A stretch of 64,000 nt of DNA from Marinobacter persicus. GTDB taxonomy: Bacteria > Pseudomonadota > Gammaproteobacteria > Pseudomonadales > Oleiphilaceae. A program made the translations under genes and the position numbers. The notes beneath the pieces are model-generated. The model searched no databases. It was given only the letters and a program-made list of their open reading frames with translations, and had not been told where the DNA came from. Shown here in pieces: positions 25,898 through 35,088 of the stretch. Each line of letters opens with the position of its first letter. Positions within the stretch are counted from its first letter, which is position 1. The stretch spans positions 1 through 64,000 of the forward strand of contig NZ_PTIV01000014.1 of assembly GCF_002934325.1 (NCBI RefSeq). Reading direction: 5' to 3'.

Positions 25898-25977
25898 TTT
25901 CCTTTTTTATGGTTGGCCCGTATCGTAAGCACTGTTTTCAATCGTTACTCAAATGAACCAACAGGAGTTCTTCTTAA

Positions 25978-26541
25978 ATGGGTATTATCAACAGCGAAAT
26001 CAAACCGTTTAACGCCACTGCTTTCAAACAGGGCGAGTTCGTGGAAATCTCCGAAGCGGACGTGAAAGGCAAGTGGGCCATCTTCTTCTTCTATCCGGCC
26101 GACTTCACCTTCGTTTGCCCGACCGAGCTGGGCGACGTGGCCGACAAATACGAAGAGCTGCAGAAGCTGGGCGTTGAAGTGTTCTCTGTGTCCACCGACA
26201 CTCACTTCACCCACAAGGCATGGCACGATGCTTCTGAGACCATCGGCAAGATCAACTACTACATGGTAGGCGACCAGACTGGCACCATCACCAACAACTT
26301 CGGTGTGATGCGTGAAGGCCAGGGCCTGGCAGACCGCGCTACCTTCCTGATCGACCCGGATGGTGTTATCCAGGCGATGGAAATCACTGCCGAAGGCATT
26401 GGCCGTGACGCAGACGACCTGCTGCGCAAGGTTAAAGCCGCTCAGTACGTTCGCAACCATCCTGGCGAAGTTTGCCCGGCCAAGTGGAAAGAAGGCGAAG
26501 AAACTCTGGCGCCGTCTCTGGACCTGGTTGGCAAAATCTAA
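25978..26541 (+). CDS. ahpC: Alkyl hydroperoxide reductase, peroxiredoxin subunit
   Basis: The 187-residue typical two-cysteine peroxiredoxin reduces hydrogen peroxide, organic peroxides and peroxynitrite. The peroxidatic Cys is in [14 protein letters not shown] (about 47) and the resolving Cys in [10 protein letters not shown] (about 166). The C-terminal tail is of the sensitive AhpC type. A strong terminator follows, so ahpC is likely transcribed separately from ahpF, which allows a large excess of AhpC. ACAGGAG precedes ATG 25978. Confidence 0.97.
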   Translation: MGIINSEIKPFNATAFKQGEFVEISEADVKGKWAIFFFYPADFTFVCPTELGDVADKYEELQKLGVEVFSVSTDTHFTHKAWHDASETIGKINYYMVGDQTGTITNNFGVMREGQGLADRATFLIDPDGVIQAMEITAEGIGRDADDLLRKVKAAQYVRNHPGEVCPAKWKEGEETLAPSLDLVGKI

Positions 26542-26569
26542 GCGAGCCTGTAACGGCAATGCTTTAGGA

Positions 26570-26595
26570 AAAGGCCCGCATCGCGGGCCTTTTTC
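26570..26595 (+). terminator. Rho-independent terminator after ahpC
   Basis: AAAGGCCCGC and GCGGGCCTTT form a 10-bp GC-rich stem with a three-base loop, running into a T tract. It separates ahpC from ahpF. Confidence 0.92.
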
Positions 26596-26624
26596 GTATC
26601 TGTTAATTGAAAGCCCGGAGTGAG

Positions 26625-26661
26625 ATAGCGGGTGCCTATCAATTGATTTGTTGTTATCAAT
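26625..26661 (+). promoter_or_regulatory. Predicted OxyR site upstream of ahpF
   Basis: ATAG-N7-CTAT (26625-26639) is followed 7 bp later by TTTG-N7-CAAT (26647-26661). The second element shares TTATCAAT with the one before ahpC. The identical layout in both promoters supports a common regulator. Confidence 0.6.
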
Positions 26662-26763
26662 TTGCTGTTTTGATAGTCAGTCTTTATCTTATTCCCATCT
26701 TCTGATCACGAACTGATTACTTTCAAAGACTTGGATTTACGACATTAAAGGGGAACACCGAAC

Positions 26764-28332
26764 ATGTTGGACGCGAACATCAAGCAACAACTGAAGGCAT
26801 ACATGGAAAAGCTGCAGCAGCCGATTGAGCTGGTGGCAGCGTATGACGACAGCGAAAAGTCCCAGGAGCTCAAGCAGCTGCTGGAGGAAATCGAGCCGAT
26901 GTCCAGCAAGATCGGCTTGCGCACCGAGAGCGACCAGCGTGTTGGTCGCCCGTCGTTCGCCATTCAGCGTGTGGGCACAGACGTCAGCGTTCGCTTCGCA
27001 GGCATTCCCATGGGCCACGAGTTCACCTCTCTGGTGTTGGCCCTGTTGCAGGTGGGCGGTCACCCGTCCAAGGCGTCCCAGGAATTGATCGAACAGATCC
27101 AGGACCTGGACGAAGAGCTGGAATTCGAAACCTACTTCTCCCTGTCCTGTCAGAACTGCCCGGACGTGGTGCAGGCGCTGAACCTGATCAGCATCCTGAA
27201 CCCGAAGATCAAACACACCGCGATCGACGGCGCCGTGTTCCAGGACGAAGTGGAGCGACGCGAGGTGATGGCGGTACCCAGTGTGTTCATGAACGGTGAA
27301 CCCTGGGGCCAGGGCCGCATGACCCTGGAAGAAATCGTGGCCAAGCTGGATACCAATTCAGCGGCCAAGGAAGCCAAGAAGATCAACGAGCGCGATCCGT
27401 TCGAAGTGCTGGTCATTGGTGGTGGCCCGGCGGGTGCCTCTGCGGCCATCTATGCCGCCCGTAAAGGTATCTCCACCGGTATTGCTGCCGAGCGCTTCGG
27501 TGGCCAGGTGGCCGACACCATGGGCATCGAGAACCTGATTTCCGTGCCTTACACCGAGGGCCCGAAGCTGGTGTCTGCCATGGAGCAGCACGTTAATGAA
27601 TACGACGTGGACATCATGAACATGCAGCGCGCCGAGAAGCTGATCCCGGCGAAAGAGAAGGGTGGTCTGCACGAGGTTCGCCTGGAGAATGGCGCTACCC
27701 TGCAGTCAAAAACCCTGATCCTGTCCACCGGTGCCCGCTGGCGCCAGATGGGCGTGCCGGGCGAGGAAGAGTACCGCAACAAGGGCGTGGCCTACTGCCC
27801 CCACTGCGACGGCCCACTGTTCAAGGGCAAGCGTGTGGCAGTCATCGGCGGTGGTAACTCCGGCGTGGAAGCAGCCATCGACCTGGCCGGCATCGTGGGC
27901 CACGTGACCCTGATCGAGTTCGGCGATGAAATGAAGGCCGATGAGGTTCTGCAGCGCAAACTGCGTAGCCTGGACAACGTGAAGATCATCACCTCCGGCC
28001 AGACCACTGAAATCGTCGGCGAGAACGGCAAGGTGAGCGGTCTGAACTACACCGACCGCAAGACGGGTGATAGCCACCACGTGGAGCTGGAAGGTGTGTT
28101 CGTGCAGATCGGCCTGGTGCCAAACACCGAATGGCTGAAAGGTGGTGAAATTGAACTGAGCCAGCACGGTGAAATCATCGTAAATGACCGTAACGAGACC
28201 TCGGTTCCGGGTATTTTCGCGGCGGGCGATGTCACCACCGTGCCCTACAAGCAGATCGTGATCTCCATGGGGGAAGGCTCCAAGGCTGCTCTGAGCGCCT
28301 TCGACTTCATCATCCGCAACTCTGCGGAGTAA
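26764..28332 (+). CDS. ahpF: Alkyl hydroperoxide reductase flavoprotein subunit
   Basis: The 522-residue NADH-dependent disulfide reductase recycles AhpC. The N-terminal tandem thioredoxin-fold domain carries SCQNCPDV (about residues 129-132). The thioredoxin-reductase-like part has [19 protein letters not shown] for FAD, the redox pair in CPHCDGP (about 345-348), [17 protein letters not shown] for NADH and a C-terminal [16 protein letters not shown] precedes ATG 26764. It has its own predicted OxyR-type promoter. Confidence 0.96.
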   Translation: MLDANIKQQLKAYMEKLQQPIELVAAYDDSEKSQELKQLLEEIEPMSSKIGLRTESDQRVGRPSFAIQRVGTDVSVRFAGIPMGHEFTSLVLALLQVGGHPSKASQELIEQIQDLDEELEFETYFSLSCQNCPDVVQALNLISILNPKIKHTAIDGAVFQDEVERREVMAVPSVFMNGEPWGQGRMTLEEIVAKLDTNSAAKEAKKINERDPFEVLVIGGGPAGASAAIYAARKGISTGIAAERFGGQVADTMGIENLISVPYTEGPKLVSAMEQHVNEYDVDIMNMQRAEKLIPAKEKGGLHEVRLENGATLQSKTLILSTGARWRQMGVPGEEEYRNKGVAYCPHCDGPLFKGKRVAVIGGGNSGVEAAIDLAGIVGHVTLIEFGDEMKADEVLQRKLRSLDNVKIITSGQTTEIVGENGKVSGLNYTDRKTGDSHHVELEGVFVQIGLVPNTEWLKGGEIELSQHGEIIVNDRNETSVPGIFAAGDVTTVPYKQIVISMGEGSKAALSAFDFIIRNSAE

Positions 28333-28372
28333 ACGCTTCACACGGGCCTGGCTCCCATCAGGCCTCCCCTTC

Positions 28373-28407
28373 ACCGGTGTCTGCGCAAGCGGCCACCGGT
28401 TTTTTTA
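28373..28407 (+). terminator. Terminator after ahpF
   Basis: ACCGGTG (28373-28379) pairs with CACCGGT (28394-28400), followed directly by a run of seven T. It also borders the convergent deacetylase gene. Confidence 0.75.
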
Positions 28408-29436
28408 TGCCTTGCCCTCAAACCCCTGCATCACATTCACGGCGTTCACGCCAATGGCATCCACATCGTAGCCGCCTTCCATGGTAAACAGTGTGGGCAG
28501 GCCCAGTTGCGCCAGGCGCTGGCCCAGGGTCAGGTAATCCGGGGAGGTGAGCTTGAAGAACGAGATGGGGTCGTCCTCGAAGGTGTCCACTCCCAGCGGC
28601 ACCACCAGGGCATCCGCGCCAAAATCGGCAATGCGCCGACAGGCGGTTTCCAGGCCCTGACGCCAGACACTGAAGGGGGTGCCCGGTGGGTAGACAATGT
28701 TGAGGTTATAGCCTTCACCTTCACCCTCGCCGGTTTCATCCTCAAAACCCAGGAAGTGCGGAAAAACCAGATCCGGGTCGCCGTGCAGGCTGATGGTGAG
28801 CACATCGTTACGGTGGTAGAAAATGGATTGGGTGCCATTGCCGTGGTGAAAATCCACATCGAGCACGGCCACCCGTTCATAGCCTTGATCCCGGAACGCC
28901 TGCGCGGCAATGGCGGCGTTGTTGAAGAAGCAGTAGCCGCCGAACAGGTCGGCGTGGGCGTGGTGCCCCGGTGGGCGGCAGAGCGCAAAGACGGCCCGTT
29001 CGCCGCCGGCCACCAGCTTCTGGCCGGTGAGGGCAACGTTTACCGAGGCGCATGCCGCCTCCCAGGTCCCGTCAGAGATGGAAGTGTCCGCGCCCATGCT
29101 GTAATAGCCCAGGCGACCATCAATGTCTTTTGGTTCCCGGTGGCGCATGCCTCGCCCGGCCCAGAACACGGGAATGGCCTCACCCTGTTTGCCATCGGAC
29201 TGCCATTCCTGCCAGCAGTTTTCCAAGAACTCTACGTAATTGTCGGTGTGGACCCGCTTGATCGGTTCCAGCCCGAACTCCTCGGGCTCCACTATCTCGC
29301 CCAGAGCCTGGCTTTTTACTCGCGCCAGGATGGTCTCGGCCCGGGAGGGCTTCTCGTGGGGAGCGATCAACAGGCCGCCATCGAGCTCGGTTTTCACATC
29401 GCGGCGGTTGTGTAGGGGAGAGAAGACGGTTTTCAT
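28405..29436 (-). CDS. Acetylpolyamine amidohydrolase-like deacetylase
   Basis: The 343-residue zinc-dependent enzyme is of the arginase/HDAC fold. The N-terminus (FSPLHNRRDVKTELDGGLLI, then EKPSRAETI) resembles acetylpolyamine amidohydrolases of Mycoplana and Pseudomonas, which deacetylate acetylputrescine or acetylcadaverine. Motifs: RPPGHHAHADLFGGYCFFNN, LDVDFHHGNGTQSIFY, SLHGDPDLVFPHFLG, EGGYDVDAIG. The loop between them (ETGEGEGEGYNLN) is normal for the subfamily. Its divergent neighbour is a YgjV-like membrane protein; no other polyamine gene is nearby. Substrate inferred from family only. Confidence 0.87.
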   Translation of the reverse strand: MKTVFSPLHNRRDVKTELDGGLLIAPHEKPSRAETILARVKSQALGEIVEPEEFGLEPIKRVHTDNYVEFLENCWQEWQSDGKQGEAIPVFWAGRGMRHREPKDIDGRLGYYSMGADTSISDGTWEAACASVNVALTGQKLVAGGERAVFALCRPPGHHAHADLFGGYCFFNNAAIAAQAFRDQGYERVAVLDVDFHHGNGTQSIFYHRNDVLTISLHGDPDLVFPHFLGFEDETGEGEGEGYNLNIVYPPGTPFSVWRQGLETACRRIADFGADALVVPLGVDTFEDDPISFFKLTSPDYLTLGQRLAQLGLPTLFTMEGGYDVDAIGVNAVNVMQGFEGKA

Positions 29437-29559
29437 GGCAGGGCTTCCGGACTATGGCGTGTATTGGGGCTTCTCAGGCAATGTCGCACGAGCAGCGACA
29501 TAGCTCAAGATTGTCTGTTGTGGCAGTCTGGGGGCGAATACGCGAAAGGACCACTCCCT

Positions 29560-30081
29560 ATGACCGTAGCAGAGATGCTGGGCCAGTTTTTTGGCCTCGT
29601 GGCCCTGGCTTTCTGCATTGCCGGGTTCGCCAACAAAAACGATGATCGGCTGATGGTGCTGCTGATCTCCGCCAATGTGGCGTTTGTGCTGATGTTCGCC
29701 TCGTTCCAGAGCTGGACGGCGGCGGCCCTGACCGTTCTGGTGATCGTCCGCATTGCCCTGGCCCGACGTTTTCAGGGCAACTGGTGGCTGATGCTGAGTA
29801 TGCTGGCAGTCAGCGGGCTGGCGGCCTGGGCCACCTGGCAGTCGATAACCGATATTTTCCCGGTTATGGCCATGGCCTTCGGCACCGTGGGGATGTTCAT
29901 GCTGCGGGGAATTCCACTGCGGGTCGTGCTGGGTCTGGCGGCGTTCTCCTGGATGCTGAACAACATTGTGATCGGCTCGATCGGGGGCATTCTGGCCGAG
30001 GGTATGGTGTTGGTGACCAATGGCATTACGATTGTCCGCCTGTATCGCCTGCGCCGGAAATTCCCGGATATTATTGAGTAA
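29560..30081 (+). CDS. YgjV-family inner membrane protein
   Basis: The 173-residue protein has six predicted helices, matching the YgjV family of inner membrane proteins of unknown function. Features are GLVALAFCIAGFANKNDDRL near the N-terminus and a C-terminal LRRKFP. ATG 29560 follows GAAAGGA; an in-frame extension to 29464 overlaps the divergent promoter region and is rejected. A 7-bp inverted repeat (ATGTCGC/GCGACAT, 29481-29501) lies between it and the deacetylase gene. Confidence 0.8.
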   Translation: MTVAEMLGQFFGLVALAFCIAGFANKNDDRLMVLLISANVAFVLMFASFQSWTAAALTVLVIVRIALARRFQGNWWLMLSMLAVSGLAAWATWQSITDIFPVMAMAFGTVGMFMLRGIPLRVVLGLAAFSWMLNNIVIGSIGGILAEGMVLVTNGITIVRLYRLRRKFPDIIE

Positions 30082-30173
30082 ATGAAGAAGATGGGCATTG
30101 CCATAATTGCGGATGGCCCTGGTTATTAGCTTCCTTATGATAGGCCGCGTGTATTCCCGATAAGGAAACTTCT

Positions 30174-31484
30174 TTGCTGATTCGTTTGCGCTCCGCTTTC
30201 GCCTATCTGGCGCTAATCGCTGCTGTGTTGTCACTGCTGCCGGGTATGACCCAGCTAGGTGCGGTTGCCGTGGCGCTGGCTGTGAGTCTTGGGTGGCGGG
30301 AGATGCGTGGGGTGCCCAAAGTGGTGTTTTCGGTGGCCTTGATTGCCCTGGCATATGCACTGGTGGCTGATCGTTCGCTGATTGGTGAGGGTTCGGCCAA
30401 TGTCACTCGCCTGGCTGGCCTGATCCTGTCGGTCATGCTGTTGTCGCAAGTACTCTCGCGCACCCGCGATCTGCAGAGAATTTCCATCAGCTTGTTCAGT
30501 GGCCGGCCGGTTTCCAGGTATCTCAGTCTGGCCTACGGTACCGCGTTGGTATCCATTCCACTGAATTTTGGGTCGGTGGCGGTCATTGGCAGCCTGGTGG
30601 CTGATCGCATCCACAAGGAGGGCGATTCTGCTGCTACCCGAAACGCGACTCGGGCTGTCTTGCGGGGGTTCGGTGTGGCTCCGATGTTCTCGCCGTTGTC
30701 TATTTCTGTGGTGCTGACCCTGACGTTGCTGCCGGGGCTGGCAAGCATGGAGTTACTGGCGTTGGCGGTGCCTTTTTCAGTTTTGCTGCTTCTGTTTGGT
30801 TGGTTCTGGCGAGAGCCCGAAGCCCCTTCAACCGAGACGGTAGCGGAAGATGCTGCCAGCCCTGCCAGTTGGTTGCGGTTTTCCAGCGTTATTGCCGGCA
30901 TTTGCGTGGGGGCGTTTCTGCTTACCAGCCAATGGGGCTTCAGCTACGCCCATGGTGTCACCCTGAGTGCGCTGGCCGTGGTTTTGGGAGGACGCCTGCT
31001 GGAGCTGTTTCGGGCAGAACGTTCTCCGGTCGCGAGTATGTCCCACGTCAGCAACGAACTGGCCATTGTCGGTGGCTCGGCTTTCATTGGTGCTGTTATC
31101 AGTGGCGTGGTCCTGGGTAGTGTTAGCGCCAGCCCGGAATGGCCGGCCTGGCTATGGCCGGTGCTGGCGGCTTGTGTGCCCTGGGTATTTTTTGCCGCAG
31201 GCCTGGGTGGCGTGAACCCCATCGTGATAGGCACGCTGGCCGGAGGCATCCTTGGCTCGATCTGGCCGGAGAGTGCGGTGCTGGGCCTTGGTATTGGAAT
31301 GGTCACTGGTTGGGGCGTAACGGCATTTGGTACCCCGTTTGCCGCCAATGCCCTGTTGATGGAACGTTTGACCGGTTACAGGCCGGTGGATGCCTCCCTG
31401 CGCTGGAATCTGAGACTGTCCCTGTCCGCGCTGGTACTGGCCAGCCTGATGGCTGCAGCTGCGACTTTCTGGTTAATGCCCTGA
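30174..31484 (+). CDS. Polytopic membrane protein, unknown substrate
   Basis: The 436-residue protein is very hydrophobic, with about ten to twelve helices in two halves joined by a hydrophilic segment around residues 210-235. Both halves contain conserved-looking glycine/proline re-entrant-like stretches (FGVAPMFSPLS; GVNPIVIGTLAGGILG; GWGVTAFGTPFAAN), a pattern seen in ion-transporter-superfamily carriers and permeases of the TRAP/DASS type. I cannot name the family. The start is TTG 30174 with AAGGA at 30162-30166. Convergent with the TlpA-fusion gene. Confidence 0.75.
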   Translation: MLIRLRSAFAYLALIAAVLSLLPGMTQLGAVAVALAVSLGWREMRGVPKVVFSVALIALAYALVADRSLIGEGSANVTRLAGLILSVMLLSQVLSRTRDLQRISISLFSGRPVSRYLSLAYGTALVSIPLNFGSVAVIGSLVADRIHKEGDSAATRNATRAVLRGFGVAPMFSPLSISVVLTLTLLPGLASMELLALAVPFSVLLLLFGWFWREPEAPSTETVAEDAASPASWLRFSSVIAGICVGAFLLTSQWGFSYAHGVTLSALAVVLGGRLLELFRAERSPVASMSHVSNELAIVGGSAFIGAVISGVVLGSVSASPEWPAWLWPVLAACVPWVFFAAGLGGVNPIVIGTLAGGILGSIWPESAVLGLGIGMVTGWGVTAFGTPFAANALLMERLTGYRPVDASLRWNLRLSLSALVLASLMAAAATFWLMP

Positions 31485-31491
31485 GTGCGCT

Positions 31492-32337
31492 TTACTGTGC
31501 GGATGCTGGACTTGTCTGGTTCAGGAAGGCCGGGTCGAAGCGCTCCAGTTTCTCCACCAGGGTGGCACGAGACAGCTCCCCCATGTGGCTGTCCAGCAAC
31601 TGTCCGTCGGCGCTGTAGAACAACGTGGTCGGTAATCCGTGACTCCCTACGACCTGTCCGAAGCTGCCGGTTTGATCTCTCACCACATGGTCCAGATTGA
31701 GTGACTGCTTTTCCAGGAAGCGGCGGATGGTTTCGCCATGTTCCCCCTGATTGGCAAACACGAAGCGGATGTCCGTGTAGTTCTGTTGAGCGGTCTCCAG
31801 AACCGGCATCTCCCGAATGCAGGGCGGGCACCAGGTGGCCCAGAGATTGACCACCAGGGGCTTGCCATCAGCGATGGCGGTCAGGCTGGCGGGTTGTCCG
31901 TTCAGCTCCGCCAATTCGACGTCTGGCAAACCGCTGGCCTGCTGATGGATCAGGGCAATGGCGCCAAACGTGGTGCCCCATGTCACGGCCCCGGCAACGA
32001 GGGCGGCGCTCAGAGGCTTGCGTAGTGTACTTTGGCGCCACATCCGGTACCCGGTGAAGACCAGTGCGACCAGCACACCGGTAATCACGTCGAAGCCGCC
32101 GTCACGGATATCCACCATGCCCAGCCAATCATTCTGGTAATGCTCGAAATAACGCACCACAAAGCCGATACGGGCCGATACCAGAGCCACCAGAAAAACA
32201 TCGGCCAGAGTGCCGGCCACGGGCGTTTTCTGCTTTCGGCCGGCGATGGCGCCCACCAACAGGGCAACGCCGAAGGCGAGTATCAGAAGAACGTGTTCGA
32301 TGGATAGACTGACCGGCCCTATGCCAACGCTGAGCAT
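31492..32337 (-). CDS. Lgt-like membrane domain fused to a TlpA/DsbE thioredoxin
   Basis: The 281-residue protein has two parts. Residues 1-135 have about four helices and resemble prolipoprotein diacylglyceryl transferase (SARIGFVVRYFEHYQNDW and DIRDGGFDVITG align with Lgt loops) but are much shorter than Lgt. Residues 140-281 are a TlpA-like thioredoxin domain facing the periplasm with LWATWCPPC (Cys about 171 and 174) and a GLPTTLFYSADG strand with the cis-Pro. The likely role is thiol reduction in the periplasm, perhaps with electrons from another carrier; catalysis by the Lgt part is doubtful given its length. Confidence 0.8.
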   Translation of the reverse strand: MLSVGIGPVSLSIEHVLLILAFGVALLVGAIAGRKQKTPVAGTLADVFLVALVSARIGFVVRYFEHYQNDWLGMVDIRDGGFDVITGVLVALVFTGYRMWRQSTLRKPLSAALVAGAVTWGTTFGAIALIHQQASGLPDVELAELNGQPASLTAIADGKPLVVNLWATWCPPCIREMPVLETAQQNYTDIRFVFANQGEHGETIRRFLEKQSLNLDHVVRDQTGSFGQVVGSHGLPTTLFYSADGQLLDSHMGELSRATLVEKLERFDPAFLNQTSPASAQ

Positions 32338-32681
32338 GGATTCTCCGTTTTGTTATGGGTGACAGGTGGATACCGACGTTAATGACCAACAGGAGAGGCC
32401 GGAGTTCCTGTGTCACTGGAAAACAAAAGCATGCTTATTAAAAACATGCGTAGCTATTCTCCGGGCGCTCTGTTATCGTGCCCGCATCCTGCCTCTAAGG
32501 ATTCCGCAGTTTCCGGCAAAAAGCCACCTTGCGAACTATCCAAACGACCCGTCAGAGGACGTCACCCCACATTTGGCGCGTGACCGTAGTCGTCTTTTAA
32601 TTCCATGAACTTTCATGGCATCTGCCCGCATTCGTCAACGATGGCGTTCGTGGAGGCAGAACAATCAAGAGTGTTTCTTAT
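32338..32681. other. Long leader region upstream of the DEAD-box helicase
   Basis: This 344-bp stretch separates two divergent genes. I see no convincing ORF in it. It contains a GCATG/CATGC hairpin around 32430-32452, a weak promoter-like TGTTATCG near 32470 and a small palindrome (CCATGAA/TTCATGG, 32603-32618) within the probable leader. Long structured leaders are common for RNA helicase genes, but regulation here is only suggested. Confidence 0.4.
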
Positions 32682-33998
32682 ATGAGTTTTTCTTCCCTCG
32701 GTTTGTCCGAGCAACTGGTGCGTGCCACTTCCGATCAGGGTTATGAAACCCCGTCCCCCATTCAGCAGCAGGCGATTCCTGCCGTGCTGTCGGGCAAGGA
32801 CGTAATGGCGGCCGCCCAGACTGGCACCGGTAAAACCGCTGGCTTTACCCTGCCACTGTTGCAGCGTCTGGCTGCAAAGCCACGCACCGGCAAAGGCCCC
32901 CGGGCCCTGATTCTGGCCCCCACCCGTGAACTGGCGGCCCAGGTGCACGACAGCGTGAACCTCTACAGTCGCTATGTACCCACTAAATCCGCCGTGGTGT
33001 TTGGTGGCGTCAAGATCAATCCGCAGATGATGAAGCTGCGCAAGGGTCTGGATGTACTGGTAGCCACCCCCGGTCGCTTGCTGGATCTTTACCAGCAAAA
33101 TGCCGTGCGTTTCGATGAAATTGAAATCCTGGTGCTGGACGAAGCCGACCGCATGCTGGACATGGGCTTTATCCGCGACATTCGCAAGATTCTCGCGATG
33201 CTGCCGGCCAAGCGACAGAACCTGCTGTTTTCCGCCACCTTCTCCAATGAAATCCGCACCCTGGCCCAGGGCCTGCTGGATAACCCGGTTCAGGTGGAAG
33301 TGGCCGCCCGCAACACCACGGCCGAAAAGGTGAAGCAGTCTGTTTACCCGGTGGACCAGAGCCAGAAAACCGCGCTGCTGAGCAGGCTGGTGCGTGACAA
33401 TGCGTGGGAGCAGGTGCTGGTGTTCACTCGCACCAAGCATGGAGCCAACCGCCTGACCCAGAAACTGGAAAAAGACGGTATTACCGCTGCCGCGATTCAC
33501 GGCAACAAATCCCAGGGTGCTCGCACCCGCGCACTGGCCAATTTCAAGGCCGGTGAAGTGCGCGTACTGGTGGCCACCGATATCGCGGCCCGTGGTCTGG
33601 ACATCAAACAGCTGCCGCAGGTGGTGAACTTTGAACTGCCAAATGTGCCGGAAGACTACGTGCATCGTATCGGCCGTACCGGCCGCGCAGGCGAAAGTGG
33701 CCATGCACTGTCACTGGTGAGTGCGGATGAAGGCAAGCAACTGGCGGGTATCGAGAAGCTGATCAAGAAGCAGTTGCCGCGCACGGAAATCGAAGGCTTT
33801 GAGCCGAAGAACAATCTGCCGCTGAAGCCAAAGGCCAAGGCGGATCCGAGCAAGGCTCGTGGTCGTAAGCCGCAGGGCGCGAATAAAGCTAAGAGCTTTG
33901 GTCCGAAACCGGCGGGTAGTAATCCTGGCCGGGGCCGCGGTGGTGCTGGCCAGGGACAGGGCAGAGGCCGCCCATCCCAGCAGCGCCGTAGCGCCTGA
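32682..33998 (+). CDS. DEAD-box RNA helicase, RhlE-like
   Basis: The 438-residue ATP-dependent RNA helicase unwinds structured RNA in ribosome assembly, decay or cold adaptation. Motifs in order: Q motif [14 protein letters not shown], motif I AQTGTGKT, Ia [57 protein letters not shown]. The last 65 residues are a basic Gly/Arg/Lys/Pro-rich tail typical of RhlE-type RNA-binding extensions. A strong terminator follows. Confidence 0.93.
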   Translation: MSFSSLGLSEQLVRATSDQGYETPSPIQQQAIPAVLSGKDVMAAAQTGTGKTAGFTLPLLQRLAAKPRTGKGPRALILAPTRELAAQVHDSVNLYSRYVPTKSAVVFGGVKINPQMMKLRKGLDVLVATPGRLLDLYQQNAVRFDEIEILVLDEADRMLDMGFIRDIRKILAMLPAKRQNLLFSATFSNEIRTLAQGLLDNPVQVEVAARNTTAEKVKQSVYPVDQSQKTALLSRLVRDNAWEQVLVFTRTKHGANRLTQKLEKDGITAAAIHGNKSQGARTRALANFKAGEVRVLVATDIAARGLDIKQLPQVVNFELPNVPEDYVHRIGRTGRAGESGHALSLVSADEGKQLAGIEKLIKKQLPRTEIEGFEPKNNLPLKPKAKADPSKARGRKPQGANKAKSFGPKPAGSNPGRGRGGAGQGQGRGRPSQQRRSA

Positions 33999-34019
33999 TA
34001 GCTGGCTGTTATGACTGAG

Positions 34020-34055
34020 AAAGGGGCCGGGTTTCAAAACCCGGCCCCTTTTTTG
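34020..34055 (+). terminator. Terminator after the helicase gene
   Basis: A GC-rich stem of up to 15 bp (AAAGGGGCCGGGTTT with its complement, very short loop) is followed by seven T. Clear intrinsic terminator. Confidence 0.92.
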
Positions 34056-34081
34056 TGACGTAATCCGGGTTCTCCAGACAC

Positions 34082-34106
34082 AAAAAGGCGGGGCCAGAGG
34101 CCCCGC
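34082..34106 (-). terminator. Terminator after ompW
   Basis: On the minus strand GCGGGGCC, loop TCT, GGCCCCGC runs into CTTTTTG. It lies 58 bp beyond the ompW stop codon. Confidence 0.88.
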
Positions 34107-34163
34107 ACAGGAGAACGCACCTTGGCAGCCCACAGACCGGAGGCTGCCGGGGTACGGGGATTC

Positions 34164-34811
34164 TTAGAACTTGTAGGTCATACCGATCATGTAAACCATC
34201 GGGTCGATTTGGACGTCGAATTTTTCTGTGACGCCTTCAACTTCAGCCTCAGTTTCGATATCGGCATACCACACAGCAGCGTTCAAGCCGAAGCTCTTGT
34301 TCAGCATGTAGTCAACGCCAACTTCTACTGCGGCACCTACACTGTCTTCCAGGGTGAGCTCACCAGGCAGATCTGTTTGCTCATCAAAGAAAGTGGTGTA
34401 GTTAACCCCAACGCCAGCGTATGGTTGGATAGCTGACCCGCTGGGCATTGGGTAGTACTGCAGGGTCAGTGTTGGCGGGAGGTGCTTGGTTTCGCCGAGA
34501 TCTGCGCCGTCCAACACACCACCACTACCGGTAATGTTGTGTTTAAAAGGCGTGGCCGCAAGCAGGCCAAGGCCCAAGCTGTCAGTGAACATGTAAGTAG
34601 CACGCAAACCCAGCTGGGTGTTGGAATCTACCGCGGCTTCGGTGCCAGTATTGCCAACGCCTTTCACGACGATCGAATCACTAGAATCATCCGGCGCTAC
34701 ATGCACGGCACCGCCACGAACTACAAAATTACCGGCCTCAAACGCCTGAGCAGCCGGAGCCACTGCCATTACTGCTGCTGCCAGAACGCCTACTTTGAAA
34801 CTACGGGACAT
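34164..34811 (-). CDS. ompW: OmpW-family outer membrane protein
   Basis: The 215-residue protein has a signal peptide (VGVLAAAVMAVAPAAQA, cleavage about residue 23) and an eight-stranded OmpW barrel. Landmarks are AGNFVVRGGAVHVAPDDSS, LGLRATYMFTDSLGLGLLAATPFKHNI, a LPPTLTLQYYPMP segment, YAGVGVNYTTFF and the terminal Phe (YKF). OmpW forms a narrow hydrophobic channel for small hydrophobic compounds. A predicted Fnr/Anr-like site and an inverted repeat lie upstream; OmpW is Fnr-controlled in E. coli. Confidence 0.94.
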   Translation of the reverse strand: MSRSFKVGVLAAAVMAVAPAAQAFEAGNFVVRGGAVHVAPDDSSDSIVVKGVGNTGTEAAVDSNTQLGLRATYMFTDSLGLGLLAATPFKHNITGSGGVLDGADLGETKHLPPTLTLQYYPMPSGSAIQPYAGVGVNYTTFFDEQTDLPGELTLEDSVGAAVEVGVDYMLNKSFGLNAAVWYADIETEAEVEGVTEKFDVQIDPMVYMIGMTYKF

Positions 34812-34875
34812 AGCCTTTACTCCTCGTGTATGAATAATCTATGACCGTAATGTAATCCCCATGGCCTCAGGGATC

Positions 34876-34903
34876 TTGATTTAGCGCAAGAAATGATTGC
34901 GCT
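34876..34903 (-). promoter_or_regulatory. Possible Fnr/Anr site overlapping an inverted repeat, upstream of ompW
   Basis: TTGATTTAGCGCAA (34876-34889) has one perfect Fnr half-site and one degenerate one. It overlaps AGCGCAA-N7-TTGCGCT (34883-34903), a perfect palindrome similar to that at 8465-8484. The pair lies 65-92 bp upstream of ompW. Confidence 0.4.
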
Positions 34904-35088
34904 GACGGGAACTCGCTGAGAACCGTTGATGCAACTCAAAAAAACGGCGGCTGCTCACCGGTGTATTGCTTGCTATGTTTTTTCGGGTTTCACGGGCTCC
35001 AATGAGTAAAAGCCTGCGTATACTGGTACCAAGGCTGGTAATTAAAAGCTCGCTAAATTTTTGTACCCCCTTTTATCTGTGAGGCTTT

